DNA of 64,000 nucleotides from Odoribacter sp. (GTDB taxonomy: Bacteria > Bacteroidota > Bacteroidia > Bacteroidales > Muribaculaceae): the NCBI GenBank assembly GCA_023663145.1, contig JAMPHZ010000003.1:60612-124611 (forward strand). The letters run 5' to 3'. A program made the position numbers and the translations under genes. The notes beneath the pieces are model-generated. The model had not been told where the DNA came from. It made no database searches and saw nothing but the letters and a program-made list of their open reading frames with translations. Every line of letters begins with the position of its first letter. Position 1 is the stretch's first letter. Shown one piece after another: positions 52,465 through 61,613 of the stretch.

Positions 52465-52503
52465 CATCGCCCCGGTGCCACCACACACCGGGGCGATGAT
52501 TTT
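52465..52503 (+). terminator. Terminator of the inositol-phosphate synthase gene
   Basis: Perfect 13-base arms (52465-52477 and 52486-52498) followed by a short T run. Confidence 0.85.
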
Positions 52504-52609
52504 TCACTTGAACCCAAATCTTGCCCGATCGAACTTTAAACACGCCAAATCTGTTATAAACAACGTAAAATTTCACCTGCAAATCTTCTCCTCCTTTTAA
52601 AATATTTAT

Positions 52610-52617
52610 TAACTTTG
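52610..52617 (+). promoter_or_regulatory. -7 promoter box of the endonuclease-ilvA run
   Basis: TAACTTTG, 53 bases before the ATG at 52671. No other clear box precedes the three downstream genes. Confidence 0.75.
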
Positions 52618-52670
52618 CAAGCTGCGGATTTTACCGCATAAAAACCTTCAAAAATTCAACCCGCTTAAGC

Positions 52671-54335
52671 ATGAAAAGACTGATACGCCCCATCTTAGCG
52701 ATTTTTGCGATGGCTTGCGGCCTCACATCCGCAGCCGAAGCGCCCCAAGGTTATTACAGTTCACTCCAAGGAAAGAAAGACGGTGAGCTTAAGACCGCTG
52801 TATATCAGCTCATACACAACTTCACACAGGTATCATCTTATTCAAACCTGCCGAGGTATTTCGAGCGCACTGACGTATACCCTAATTCAATGCGTTGGTG
52901 GGACATGTACAGCGATATTCCGTTGTATGCACCCAGCTTCAAAGGCCTTAACCGCGAACACTCGTTTCCAAAAAGCTGGTGGGGCGGCTCAACCGACGTG
53001 CCCGCTTACGTTGACCTCAACCACCTTTACCCATCAGAACAAGCAGCCAACATGGCTAAAAGCAACAACCCTCTGGGTGAGGTTGACCGCACTCAAAAGA
53101 TAAAGTTTGACAACGGCATCTGCGCCGTGGGTTACCCACTGCTCGGCCAAGGCGGCGGCAGCACATCGGTTTTCGAACCTGATGACGAATACAAGGGCGA
53201 CTTCGCACGCACGTACTTCTACATGGCCACATGTTACCAGAATTTCACATGGAAATATACATACATGGTCACTTCAGAGGCATACCCTACCCTCACCGCA
53301 TGGGCACAGGCACTTCTGCTCAAATGGCACCGTGAGGATCCTGTAAGCCAAAAAGAACTCGACCGCAATGACGTGGTCTACAGCATACAGAACAACCGTA
53401 ACCCGTTCATCGACCGCCCCGAACTTGCAGAATACATATGGGGTAACAAGAAAGGCCAACCCTATCAGGCCAGTACCAGTGACATTCCTACCGGTGACCC
53501 GGTGCTCACCACTCCCGTTCAAGGCATGTCACTCGATTTCGGCGAGGTAGCCTTAGGGTCATCCACCGTATCCGAGATGTTCTTCAAAGGAGAAAACCTT
53601 ACCGGCACACTTGACCTCGTAATCACAGGAGCCAACCGCACCATGTTCACCCTTCCGTCAAACAGCCTCAGCGCACAACTCGTCAACGCCATTGACGGCA
53701 CGTGGCTCAAAATAACATACAAACCTACCGGACTGGGCGAGCATGAAGCACGCCTTATCATAAGTGAAGGAGGCATGTTGGGCGGATCACGAGGCATAAC
53801 CCTGCGAGGCAAGTGTCTTGAAGTGCCAACTCTAAATCCATGCACTGCCACCGAAGCCACCGACATAACATCATCATCTTACGTGGCCAACTGGACATAT
53901 CCTACAGGCGAAACCGTTGACTACTGGATTGTGACACGCGACCGCTATGTGGGAAATACTGTCACACGCGAGGAAATAGCCGCTGAAGAACCCGGGCTGC
54001 TCATAGAAGATTTCAATGACAGCGACAAAGAAGCGTATTCCGTACAATCAGTGCGACTCGGCTACCGTTCGCCAATGTCAAATGTAATATTTGTTGACCA
54101 CAACAGCGTTACAGGCATTGAGAACGACCAGGCATTGCTCCTTCAGGGATTCAACGGATTCATACGGTTCCTGTGCAGTGCTCCTCAGACCGGTGCCATA
54201 ATCTATGACACCCAAGGCCGCACGATAATGACAGTCGATGAGATTCACAACAACCTCGATATCGAAATCACAAGTGGCATATACTTCATAATCACTGATC
54301 AATGCCATACTCCCGTAAAGGTTGTGGTACGATAA
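52671..54335 (+). CDS. Secreted endonuclease I-family nuclease with Ig-like modules and sorting C-terminus
   Basis: The 554-residue product has a signal peptide (about 1-23) and an endonuclease I (EndA/NucM type) domain at about 30-265. It has the beta-beta-alpha-metal signature LNREHSFPKSWW near 95, followed by YVDLNHLYPSEQAANMAKSNNPLGEV. A beta-sandwich (about 280-385, SLDFGEVALGSS onward) and a fibronectin-like segment follow. The last 30 residues (GIYFIITDQCHTPVKVVVR-like) resemble a type IX sorting domain. It should degrade extracellular DNA or RNA, releasing nucleotides that the neighbouring alkaline phosphatase could dephosphorylate. Confidence 0.88.
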   Translation: MKRLIRPILAIFAMACGLTSAAEAPQGYYSSLQGKKDGELKTAVYQLIHNFTQVSSYSNLPRYFERTDVYPNSMRWWDMYSDIPLYAPSFKGLNREHSFPKSWWGGSTDVPAYVDLNHLYPSEQAANMAKSNNPLGEVDRTQKIKFDNGICAVGYPLLGQGGGSTSVFEPDDEYKGDFARTYFYMATCYQNFTWKYTYMVTSEAYPTLTAWAQALLLKWHREDPVSQKELDRNDVVYSIQNNRNPFIDRPELAEYIWGNKKGQPYQASTSDIPTGDPVLTTPVQGMSLDFGEVALGSSTVSEMFFKGENLTGTLDLVITGANRTMFTLPSNSLSAQLVNAIDGTWLKITYKPTGLGEHEARLIISEGGMLGGSRGITLRGKCLEVPTLNPCTATEATDITSSSYVANWTYPTGETVDYWIVTRDRYVGNTVTREEIAAEEPGLLIEDFNDSDKEAYSVQSVRLGYRSPMSNVIFVDHNSVTGIENDQALLLQGFNGFIRFLCSAPQTGAIIYDTQGRTIMTVDEIHNNLDIEITSGIYFIITDQCHTPVKVVVR

Positions 54336-54350
54336 GCAGCTAACCCTGAA

Positions 54351-55883
54351 ATGATTAATATAACTCCGCTGTTGCGCCCCCGGTTTGTCGGCCGTATAAG
54401 GCCGGCCGGGGGCGTGGCTTGTGACGGTTGGTGCAAGAACATACAGACGCGGCAGCTGCATAAACTGCTCCATAAAGGCAGTGACACCGCATTCGGCCGA
54501 GAGCACGGACTGCACCCCGACATGTCGTATGAAGACTTCTGTCAGGCAATACCTGTAGGCTCTTATCCCGACTTCCGCAGCTATGTGGAACGCATGCTTT
54601 CAGGCGAGAAGTCAGTACTTTGGCCAGGATTGTGTAACAAATACGCACAATCATCCGGTACGTCTGACGGGAAAAGTAAATACATTCCCATAACCGACGA
54701 CTCACTGCGGCTTAATCACTATGCAGGTGGAGCCGACGTAGTGTCTCACTATCTCGACCTATACCCCGACAGCCGCCTTTTCGCCGGCAAATCATTCATC
54801 TTAGGCGGTAGCTTCGCCAACGAGATATCAGATCTGCGCCGAGGTGTACAAGTAGGAGATCTCTCCGCCAACCTTATCGAAAACATAAATCCGGCAGTCA
54901 ACCTGCTGCGCGTACCATCCAAGGAGATAGCCCTGATGTCAGATTGGCATGAGAAACTGCCGAAGCTTGCCCGTGCGGCATTGAAAGAAAACATCACCAA
55001 CATATCAGGCGTGCCATCATGGTTTCTGACCGTATTGCGTGAAGTCATCCGCATAGCCGGAGCCGAAACGATACACGACGTGTGGCCAAACCTTGAAGTA
55101 TTCTTTCACGGCGGCATATCATTTGCGCCGTATCGCAGCCAATACGAAGCCATTACCGATCCTGCACGCATGCATTATCTCGAGACATATAACGCCTCAG
55201 AGGGATTCTTCGCTGTCCAGGACACCCTTGACCCAGCCGCAGGCATGTCATTGTTGCTCAACCGCGGGATATTCTTCGAGTTCATACCCATTGATGATAT
55301 AGACAATCCTTCACCTCGGATACTGGCGCCATGGGAGGTTGAGCCAAAGCAGATCTATGCTCTCGTGATCACATCATGCAATGGACTGTGGCGATACTCG
55401 ATAGGCGATACCGTACGCATCGAGAACACATCGCCACTGCGCATCTCCATCACAGGACGCACCCGCAGCTACATAAACGCATTCGGCGAAGAACTGATGG
55501 TACACAACGCCGAGACAGCCTTGGCGGCAACGTGCGCCGCTACCGGTGCGTCAGTGGCCAACTACACAGCCGCGCCGGTATTCACCACATCACGCAGCAA
55601 AGGCCGTCATCAATGGCTTATCGAATGGACCAAACAACCTGACGATATAGAAACTTTCGCCGACATGCTTGACCATAACCTGCAGGCCGGCAACTCCGAC
55701 TATCAGGCTAAGAGAGCGGGTAACATATTCCTTGACCGCCTTACAATAACCACTGCCAGCCCGGGGCTTTTCGACTTATGGCTTGAGGCGACAGGTAAGC
55801 TTGGAGGTCAACGGAAGGTCCCCCGCTTGTCTAACTCGCGCTCCACAATCGAATCTATGTTGAATCTGAACAATCAAAAATAA
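54351..55883 (+). CDS. GH3-family acyl-adenylating enzyme
   Basis: The 510-residue cytoplasmic protein resembles the plant auxin-conjugating GH3 family of the ANL adenylating enzymes. Visible segments are KYAQSSGTSDGKSKYIPIT (the P-loop-like ATP motif, near 103-121), ISGVPSWFL, FHGGISFAPYRSQYE and the YNASEGFFAVQ ATP-binding motif, then GLWRYSIGDTVRI and GRTRSYINAFGEEL. Plant members link amino acids to jasmonate or auxin. The bacterial substrate is unknown. It begins 16 bases after the nuclease gene and ends six bases before the phosphatase gene, so the four genes form one transcript. Confidence 0.88.
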   Translation: MINITPLLRPRFVGRIRPAGGVACDGWCKNIQTRQLHKLLHKGSDTAFGREHGLHPDMSYEDFCQAIPVGSYPDFRSYVERMLSGEKSVLWPGLCNKYAQSSGTSDGKSKYIPITDDSLRLNHYAGGADVVSHYLDLYPDSRLFAGKSFILGGSFANEISDLRRGVQVGDLSANLIENINPAVNLLRVPSKEIALMSDWHEKLPKLARAALKENITNISGVPSWFLTVLREVIRIAGAETIHDVWPNLEVFFHGGISFAPYRSQYEAITDPARMHYLETYNASEGFFAVQDTLDPAAGMSLLLNRGIFFEFIPIDDIDNPSPRILAPWEVEPKQIYALVITSCNGLWRYSIGDTVRIENTSPLRISITGRTRSYINAFGEELMVHNAETALAATCAATGASVANYTAAPVFTTSRSKGRHQWLIEWTKQPDDIETFADMLDHNLQAGNSDYQAKRAGNIFLDRLTITTASPGLFDLWLEATGKLGGQRKVPRLSNSRSTIESMLNLNNQK

Positions 55884-55889
55884 CCGGTA

Positions 55890-57287
55890 ATGAAACTGAA
55901 AAATTTACTTTGTGCAGCTGCTTTAGGCATGTCAATGACAGCCATGGCCGCTGAGAATGACGCTCCACGTTACGTTTTCTACTTCATAGGCGACGGCATG
56001 GGACTCCAGCCCGTAATGGCTGCCCAGGCATATAACCGAGACGTGCTCAAAAATGACAAACCATTGCTCATGATGCAACTCCCGGTGGTGTCATGGTGTA
56101 TGACTTACTCAGCATCGGCCCCTATCACCGATTCAGCCGCCGCCGGGACAGCCCTTTCTACCGGATACAAGACACGCAACAACATGTTGGGAATGAACCC
56201 TGATACCGTGGCTGTAACATCCGTAGCCCGCCAATTCAAGGATGCAGGATACGGGGTGGGAATCGTGACCTCCGTAGCTGCCGATGACGCCACCCCCGGT
56301 GCTTTCTATGCGCACGTGGCCGGCAGGAAGATGTACTATGACATCGACATCCAGGCTTCAAAATCAGGTTACGACTTCCTTTCAGGCGCAGGATTCATAG
56401 GCCTTACGCAACCTGATTCCACAAAAATTCTCAACTCGCTTGCTGAAGAAGGCTTCCAGGTAATATATGGCCCGGAAGAGATTCCCTTGATAAATTCAAA
56501 ACGTGTTTTTCTTAAGAATCCTCGCGGCACATCAGCCCATAACATAGGCTACACTATAGACTCAGTCCCCGGTGTGCTAACACTGCCGGTCATCACCGAG
56601 ACATGCCTTGGATTCCTACAGAATACTACCCCAGACCGGTTCTTCATGATGGTTGAGGGAGGTAACATCGACCATGCCCTGCACGCAAACGACGGCGGTG
56701 CCGCAATAAAGGAAATTCTCAATTTCAACGAAGCTCTAAAGGTGGCTTTCGACTTCTATATGCAGCATCCCGACGAAACGTTGATACTCATCACCGCCGA
56801 CCATGATACCGGTGGGATGTCACACGTACACTCACGCACCGGACAACACAATCCGCTCGGAGTGATCGACTATCAGAAAGTCTCCAAGGAAGCCTTCAGT
56901 TCATATTGCAAAAAGATATACGACAGCGGTGAGGATTATAGTTGGGAGCGTATGGAACAGTACCTCAAGGATAATCTGGGCCTCTTCACCCACATAAAAG
57001 TAAGTGACGATCGCGCAGCCACACTAAAGGAAATGTTTGACAAGACTTTCGCACTGCGTGACACTGCAGACCAAAAGACCCTGTACGCCAACTTCAACGC
57101 CTTTGCCGTAGAAGTATTCAAACTCGTAAATGACGCTGCCGGGTTGGCCTTTACCACCGTGGGGCACTCCGGCAACCCTGTACCAGTATTCGCCGTAGGT
57201 GTAGGCAGCGAGGAATTCATCCACCTCAACAACAACTGTGATCTACCACGCATGCTGCGCAAGATATGCGGTTTCAAACAACTCTGA
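55890..57287 (+). CDS. Alkaline phosphatase
   Basis: The 465-residue periplasmic or exported phosphomonoesterase has a signal peptide (about 1-20). The metal motif YFIGDGMGLQ is at 31-40, and the nucleophile segment ITDSAAAGTA puts Ser82 next to Asp81. ADHDTGGMSHVH near 310 gives further zinc ligands, and GHSGNPVPVFAVG near the end closes the site. It hydrolyses phosphate esters for phosphate supply. It lies in one run with a secreted nuclease, which suggests extracellular nucleotide salvage. No pho-type operator is recognisable. Confidence 0.93.
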   Translation: MKLKNLLCAAALGMSMTAMAAENDAPRYVFYFIGDGMGLQPVMAAQAYNRDVLKNDKPLLMMQLPVVSWCMTYSASAPITDSAAAGTALSTGYKTRNNMLGMNPDTVAVTSVARQFKDAGYGVGIVTSVAADDATPGAFYAHVAGRKMYYDIDIQASKSGYDFLSGAGFIGLTQPDSTKILNSLAEEGFQVIYGPEEIPLINSKRVFLKNPRGTSAHNIGYTIDSVPGVLTLPVITETCLGFLQNTTPDRFFMMVEGGNIDHALHANDGGAAIKEILNFNEALKVAFDFYMQHPDETLILITADHDTGGMSHVHSRTGQHNPLGVIDYQKVSKEAFSSYCKKIYDSGEDYSWERMEQYLKDNLGLFTHIKVSDDRAATLKEMFDKTFALRDTADQKTLYANFNAFAVEVFKLVNDAAGLAFTTVGHSGNPVPVFAVGVGSEEFIHLNNNCDLPRMLRKICGFKQL

Positions 57288-57312
57288 CACATCTCGTTTT
57301 AATAAAAATCAC

Positions 57313-58515
57313 ATGATGGAATTAGACATAAGTGAAGTTTTCAATGCGGCAGCCGTGCTAAAAGATGTAGCACGCAAGACCACCGTCATACCCGCACCGG
57401 CGCTCAGCGACGACTGTGAGCTTTTCCTCAAGACAGAAAACCTACAACTCACCGGATCTTTCAAACTTCGTGGAGCCTATTATAAAATCTCCAGCCTCAG
57501 CGACGAAGAAAAAGCTCGCGGAGTCATAGCCTGTTCAGCCGGCAACCACGCCCAGGGAGTCGCGCTCGGCGCGACCCATAACGGCATAAAATCCCTGATA
57601 TGCCTGCCTGCCGGTGCACCTATATCAAAAGTGGAAGCCACCCGAGGTTATGGAGCAGAAATATGTCTCGTGCCCGGCGTGTATGACGATGCTTATGCCA
57701 AAGCAGTGGAATTGCGTGACAAGGAAGGTTACACGTTTGTACACCCCTTCGATGACCCAAAGGTAATTGCCGGACAAGGCACTATAGGCCTCGAGATACT
57801 TGAGCAGCTGCCTGAGGTGCAGGATATTGTCGTTCCAATCGGCGGGGGAGGCCTCGCATCTGGAGTGGCGTTTGCCGTCAAGACCCTTCGCCCTGACGTA
57901 AAAATTTACGGCGTGCAGTCAGCTGGAGCGCCTTCAATGGAAAAATCAGTCAAGGAGGGTCATGTATGCCATCTTGACAATGTTTCGACCATAGCCGACG
58001 GCATTGCCGTGAAACAACCAGGCGAACTCACATATGAACTGTGCAGCCGTTATCTCGACGATATTGTCACCGTCAACGACGACGAGACAGCAGCGGCAAT
58101 CCTGGCACTGATGGAACGCCAGAAAGTGGTTGCTGAGGGAGCAGGAGCTGTAGCTGTGGCTGCGGTGATGTTCGGCAAGCTTCCTGTAAAGGGACGCAAG
58201 GTGGTCTGTATAGTCTCAGGTGGCAATATCGATGTAAACACCCTCAACAGAGTAATATCCCGAGGCCTTGCAAAGAGCGGACGAAAGTATACTTTCATAA
58301 TCGATCTGGTCGACAAACCCGGACAGCTCTCAGGTGTACTCAGTGTTATAGCAGATCAAGGTGGAAATGTGATTTCCGTTACCCACGAGCGCACCAATGT
58401 AACCACAGAAATCAATGGTTGCTCGATTCGTCTTGAACTTGAGACCCGAGATTCAGCGCATATTGACCAACTACGCGCCGCATTGAAGGAAAAAGGCTAT
58501 AACGTCACAAACTGA
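57313..58515 (+). CDS. ilvA: Threonine ammonia-lyase (threonine dehydratase)
   Basis: PLP-dependent conversion of threonine to 2-oxobutanoate, the entry to isoleucine synthesis. The 400 residues have the PLP lysine in TGSFKLRGAYYK (Lys51), the substrate loop CSAGNHAQGVA, the phosphate-binding PIGGGGLASGVA near 180, and a C-terminal ACT domain (about 325-400, IIDLVDKPGQLSGVLSVIADQ). One ACT-type domain and this length fit the short TdcB-like/IlvA form found in Bacteroidales. ATG codons at 57313 and 57316 are equally possible. It is the last gene of the run, before a palindromic terminator. Confidence 0.92.
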   Translation: MMELDISEVFNAAAVLKDVARKTTVIPAPALSDDCELFLKTENLQLTGSFKLRGAYYKISSLSDEEKARGVIACSAGNHAQGVALGATHNGIKSLICLPAGAPISKVEATRGYGAEICLVPGVYDDAYAKAVELRDKEGYTFVHPFDDPKVIAGQGTIGLEILEQLPEVQDIVVPIGGGGLASGVAFAVKTLRPDVKIYGVQSAGAPSMEKSVKEGHVCHLDNVSTIADGIAVKQPGELTYELCSRYLDDIVTVNDDETAAAILALMERQKVVAEGAGAVAVAAVMFGKLPVKGRKVVCIVSGGNIDVNTLNRVISRGLAKSGRKYTFIIDLVDKPGQLSGVLSVIADQGGNVISVTHERTNVTTEINGCSIRLELETRDSAHIDQLRAALKEKGYNVTN

Positions 58516-58536
58516 CAACCCTCTCTCCTTTAAATC

Positions 58537-58577
58537 AACAGCTCCGCAGGCATCATGATGCCTGCGGAGCTGTTTTA
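58537..58577. terminator. Palindromic convergent terminator between ilvA and the peptide transporter
   Basis: Sequence 58537-58555 is the exact reverse complement of 58556-58574, a 38-base perfect palindrome, with T-rich sequence after it on the plus strand. It serves the plus-strand ilvA end and probably also the minus-strand transporter end. Confidence 0.85.
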
Positions 58578-58595
58578 GTTCAGTAGATTATCAGA

Positions 58596-60122
58596 TTATT
58601 GCGCAGTGACACGCTCAAGCCACTTGACCATGGCGAACATCACCACCATCGAGATCAGACAAACAACAAGGAACACGCCCCATGCCTGCCAGATTGGCCA
58701 TTTATTGTACATGAGCGGACCAACCCATAGCATAAGGTTGCCGACAGCAGTGGCACCAAGCCACAAGCCCTGACAAAGGCCCTGCATGTGTTTCGGAGCA
58801 ACCTTTGACACGAATGACAGACCCAGAGGCGAGATAAACAGCTCGGCCACTGTAAGGAAGAAATATATCACGAACATAATCCACCAGCCCGAGCGGAGAG
58901 CGTCAGACACAGTTGGAGCCATGGCCTTGAATGCCTCGCCCGAAGGATAACCCTTGGCATAGCTGTAAATCATAAGGAACAGATATGTAAGACCTGCGAT
59001 ACCCATGCCGATGCCAATCTTGCGGGGAGTGGAAATTTCCTTGCCGCGACGGCTCAGGGAGCCAAATATAAACATCACGATTGGGGTAAGTACGATCACA
59101 AAGAATGGATTAACAGCCTGCCATATCTCGGGAGCGATAGCATCAGTCTTGACAAAGTCTCGGGCAAAGAGTGATAGCGATGTGCCATTTTGATGGAACG
59201 AGAACCAAAAGAAAATGGCGATACCAAGCACAGCGAAGAGAGCGTAAAGCCGCTGCTTGATTTCCTTAGCCATTGCAAGCTTCTCTTCAGGAGTATAGTT
59301 TACGGCAGCAAGGGCCTCCTTGGGTGCCGGGTTGGGAAGACCCTTCTTGCATATAAGGAAGATGCACAAAGATATAAGCATCGCTGCGATAGAAGCTATG
59401 AACGAGTAGTGGATGCCAGTATTGAACACATCAAGATATTGTGTGCAGAACTGTTGGAGACCGGCAGCAGCATCGCCGCCCACATTTGAGACGAGGGCAT
59501 ACAGGTTATTCATATTCTCCTCGGTCATGCTGTCCATCTCGCTAAGATACTGGTGAGCCATGGCAGGAAGCTGCGAATTATATGTAAGGTTATGCACACC
59601 CAACCACCATGAGCGCAGCATCGGAGCTACAAAGGGAGCGATAAGTCCGCCTATGTTGATGAAGACGTAGAAAATCTGGAAACCGGCGTCACGTTTGGCG
59701 GCATACTTAGGGTTGTCATAAAGCTGACCCACGATAGCCTGGAGATTGCCTTTGAACAAGCCGTTGCCAAATGCGATAAGGAACAGCGCGAAGCATGTGA
59801 GCACAAGCAGCCAGGTACGGTTATCGCTTGTGGCAAGAATGGGTACGGCGAGCACAGCGTAACCAAGAGTCATTACTATCAGACCGCTTATGATAGTGCC
59901 TTTGTAATTGCTCTTACGGTCGGCGATATAACCGCCCACAAGGCTGAGCACATAGATGCCGGCATAAAATACTGAATAGATAAGGCCGCTGGTCTCGTCA
60001 CTGAGGCCAAATTTTGAACAGAGGAACAGAACGAGAACAGCATTCATGATGTAATAGCCGAAGCGTTCGCCCATGTTACTTAGAGCCGCTGGAATCAGCC
60101 CTTTAGGATGGTCTTTAAACAT
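58596..60122 (-). CDS. Proton-dependent oligopeptide transporter (POT/PTR2 family, MFS)
   Basis: The 508-residue protein has about fourteen transmembrane segments. The family signature is at the N-terminus: ALSNMGERFGYYIMNAVLVLFL with ERFGYY as the ExxERFxYY variant, then LVGGYIADRKSNYKG and FGNGLFKGNLQAIVGQLYD. A conserved PLGLSFVSKVAPKHMQGLCQG comes near the C-terminus. It imports di- and tripeptides with protons across the inner membrane. It is the last gene of the rlmN-pdxA-cyclase-sufE run, 35 bases after sufE. Peptide transport by other substrates cannot be excluded. Confidence 0.93.
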   Translation of the reverse strand: MFKDHPKGLIPAALSNMGERFGYYIMNAVLVLFLCSKFGLSDETSGLIYSVFYAGIYVLSLVGGYIADRKSNYKGTIISGLIVMTLGYAVLAVPILATSDNRTWLLVLTCFALFLIAFGNGLFKGNLQAIVGQLYDNPKYAAKRDAGFQIFYVFINIGGLIAPFVAPMLRSWWLGVHNLTYNSQLPAMAHQYLSEMDSMTEENMNNLYALVSNVGGDAAAGLQQFCTQYLDVFNTGIHYSFIASIAAMLISLCIFLICKKGLPNPAPKEALAAVNYTPEEKLAMAKEIKQRLYALFAVLGIAIFFWFSFHQNGTSLSLFARDFVKTDAIAPEIWQAVNPFFVIVLTPIVMFIFGSLSRRGKEISTPRKIGIGMGIAGLTYLFLMIYSYAKGYPSGEAFKAMAPTVSDALRSGWWIMFVIYFFLTVAELFISPLGLSFVSKVAPKHMQGLCQGLWLGATAVGNLMLWVGPLMYNKWPIWQAWGVFLVVCLISMVVMFAMVKWLERVTAQ

Positions 60123-60157
60123 GATTGGATATTATATTAGGGATTAATAATTATCTG

Positions 60158-60592
60158 TTAACATCTGGCTGCCGATATGGCCTTGAAAGCACGCGCATAG
60201 TCACGCATCTGCTTCACCATGGCCAACAATCCATTGGAACGGGTTGGCGAGAGGTGCTCTCCCAGACCGATATCGTCGATAAAATGGAGATCGGCGTCAA
60301 GAATCTCGTCGGGGGTATGATCATTGAGCACGCTTATAAGCAGCGATATTATTCCTTTGACAATTATAGCATCGGAATCTGCGGTGAAATGCACCTTGCC
60401 GTTATCGTCAAGACGCGCATCAAGCCACACACGGCTCTGACAACCCTCAATGAGATGGGATGGAGTCTTTAGAGCCTCATCTATAGGTGGAAGTTCATTG
60501 CCGAGGTCTATGATCTGGGCATAACGGTCAAGCCAGTCCTCGATATCAGCGAATTGATCGACAATCTCTGCTTGTTTATCTTCAATAGTCAT
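60158..60592 (-). CDS. sufE: SufE-family sulfur acceptor protein
   Basis: The 144-residue cytoplasmic protein accepts persulfide sulfur from the cysteine desulfurase SufS and passes it to the iron-sulfur scaffold. The catalytic Cys51 is in LIEGCQSRVWL. ADSDAIIVKGIISLLISVL and the closing LSPTRSNGLLAMVKQMRDYA are the family's other conserved parts. The suf genes themselves are not in the window. It starts six bases after the cyclase gene's stop, so translation is probably coupled. Confidence 0.93.
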   Translation of the reverse strand: MTIEDKQAEIVDQFADIEDWLDRYAQIIDLGNELPPIDEALKTPSHLIEGCQSRVWLDARLDDNGKVHFTADSDAIIVKGIISLLISVLNDHTPDEILDADLHFIDDIGLGEHLSPTRSNGLLAMVKQMRDYARAFKAISAARC

Positions 60593-60598
60593 TATATC

Positions 60599-61612
60599 TC
60601 AGTTTTTTTCGTTATATACTACATTCAGAGTCACCCTGCCTACGGCTTCCATTGATGCAGGGTCAAGATTCTCAATGCCATCATCATGAGTGTGCCATGT
60701 TATAGGGAAAGCGCCTGTGGCTGCTGCCTGATTCTCAATGATATCTGTCACCGGTATACCTGCGCGTATCAGAGGTAGATGATCATCGGTGCATGCCCCC
60801 CCGACCTGCATGGGGAAACGCGAGCCCAAGCCAAGCTTGCGGGCCATATCCCACACCTTTGCCGTTGGAGCAGGCGCGAGACTTGCCGACAGGTATTCGC
60901 GGTGGAAACGCGCGTCGCGGCCTCCCACCATGTCAAGCAGAATTCCGAAACGCGGGAATGAACCCGGGGCATAAGGCAAATTACCGGCAAAATGTTGTGA
61001 TCCGAGACACCATGAATCGGAATCAGAAGCCTGGCCGGAATCAGATCTCGCGCCATAATCCTCGCAATCGGTAAACAGGATGTCTACCCCCAATGCGGCC
61101 GGTTCTTGCCCCAATTGCCGGGCAATCTCAAGCAGTACGGCCACACCCGAGGCTCCGTCGTTCGCGCCATCGATAGGAATATCTCTTGCGCTCTCGTCCT
61201 CTTCCTGATCGGCCCATGGCCTTGTGTCATAGTGAGCCAAAAGAATAATCCGCGATGTGGCATCAGGGTTGAACTGTGCAAATATATTTCTCACAGGCAA
61301 TGTCTTGCCGTTCCATGCCTCAGCTTGAGATTCAATGACCCGTACAGTATCGGCTCCTAAGCGCCGAAGTTCGCCCACAAGCCATTCCATACATCGGACA
61401 TGAGCCTCAGTCCCCGGCACACGCGGCCCGAACGCGACCTGCGCGGCAGCATAAGCCATAGCTGAATCAGCAGAGAAAGTTCCCCGTTCAACAAAGGTAT
61501 CAGACGGAGTTCTCTGCGCTGCCTCGGAATGACCTGCACGCGAGCATGACGAGGCTCCCAAAGCAATAAAGGATGCGACCAATGCCACAAATATCCTGTA
61601 ATTAAGTTTCAT
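60599..61612 (-). CDS. M28-family lipoprotein, probable type II glutaminyl cyclase
   Basis: The 337-residue product has a lipoprotein signal peptide with lipobox GASSC (Cys23) and an M28 zinc domain. The metal and active-site segments are LLAHYDTRPWAD, GANDGASGVAVLLE, FTDCEDYG and ITWHTHDDGIENL. In Bacteroidales this combination matches secreted glutaminyl-peptide cyclotransferases (as in Porphyromonas gingivalis), which turn N-terminal glutamine of exported proteins into pyroglutamate. An aminopeptidase is the alternative. The start at 61612 lies one base after the pdxA stop (61614-61616). A longer in-frame start would read through pdxA. Confidence 0.85.
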   Translation of the reverse strand: MKLNYRIFVALVASFIALGASSCSRAGHSEAAQRTPSDTFVERGTFSADSAMAYAAAQVAFGPRVPGTEAHVRCMEWLVGELRRLGADTVRVIESQAEAWNGKTLPVRNIFAQFNPDATSRIILLAHYDTRPWADQEEDESARDIPIDGANDGASGVAVLLEIARQLGQEPAALGVDILFTDCEDYGARSDSGQASDSDSWCLGSQHFAGNLPYAPGSFPRFGILLDMVGGRDARFHREYLSASLAPAPTAKVWDMARKLGLGSRFPMQVGGACTDDHLPLIRAGIPVTDIIENQAAATGAFPITWHTHDDGIENLDPASMEAVGRVTLNVVYNEKN

Positions 61613-61613
61613 A

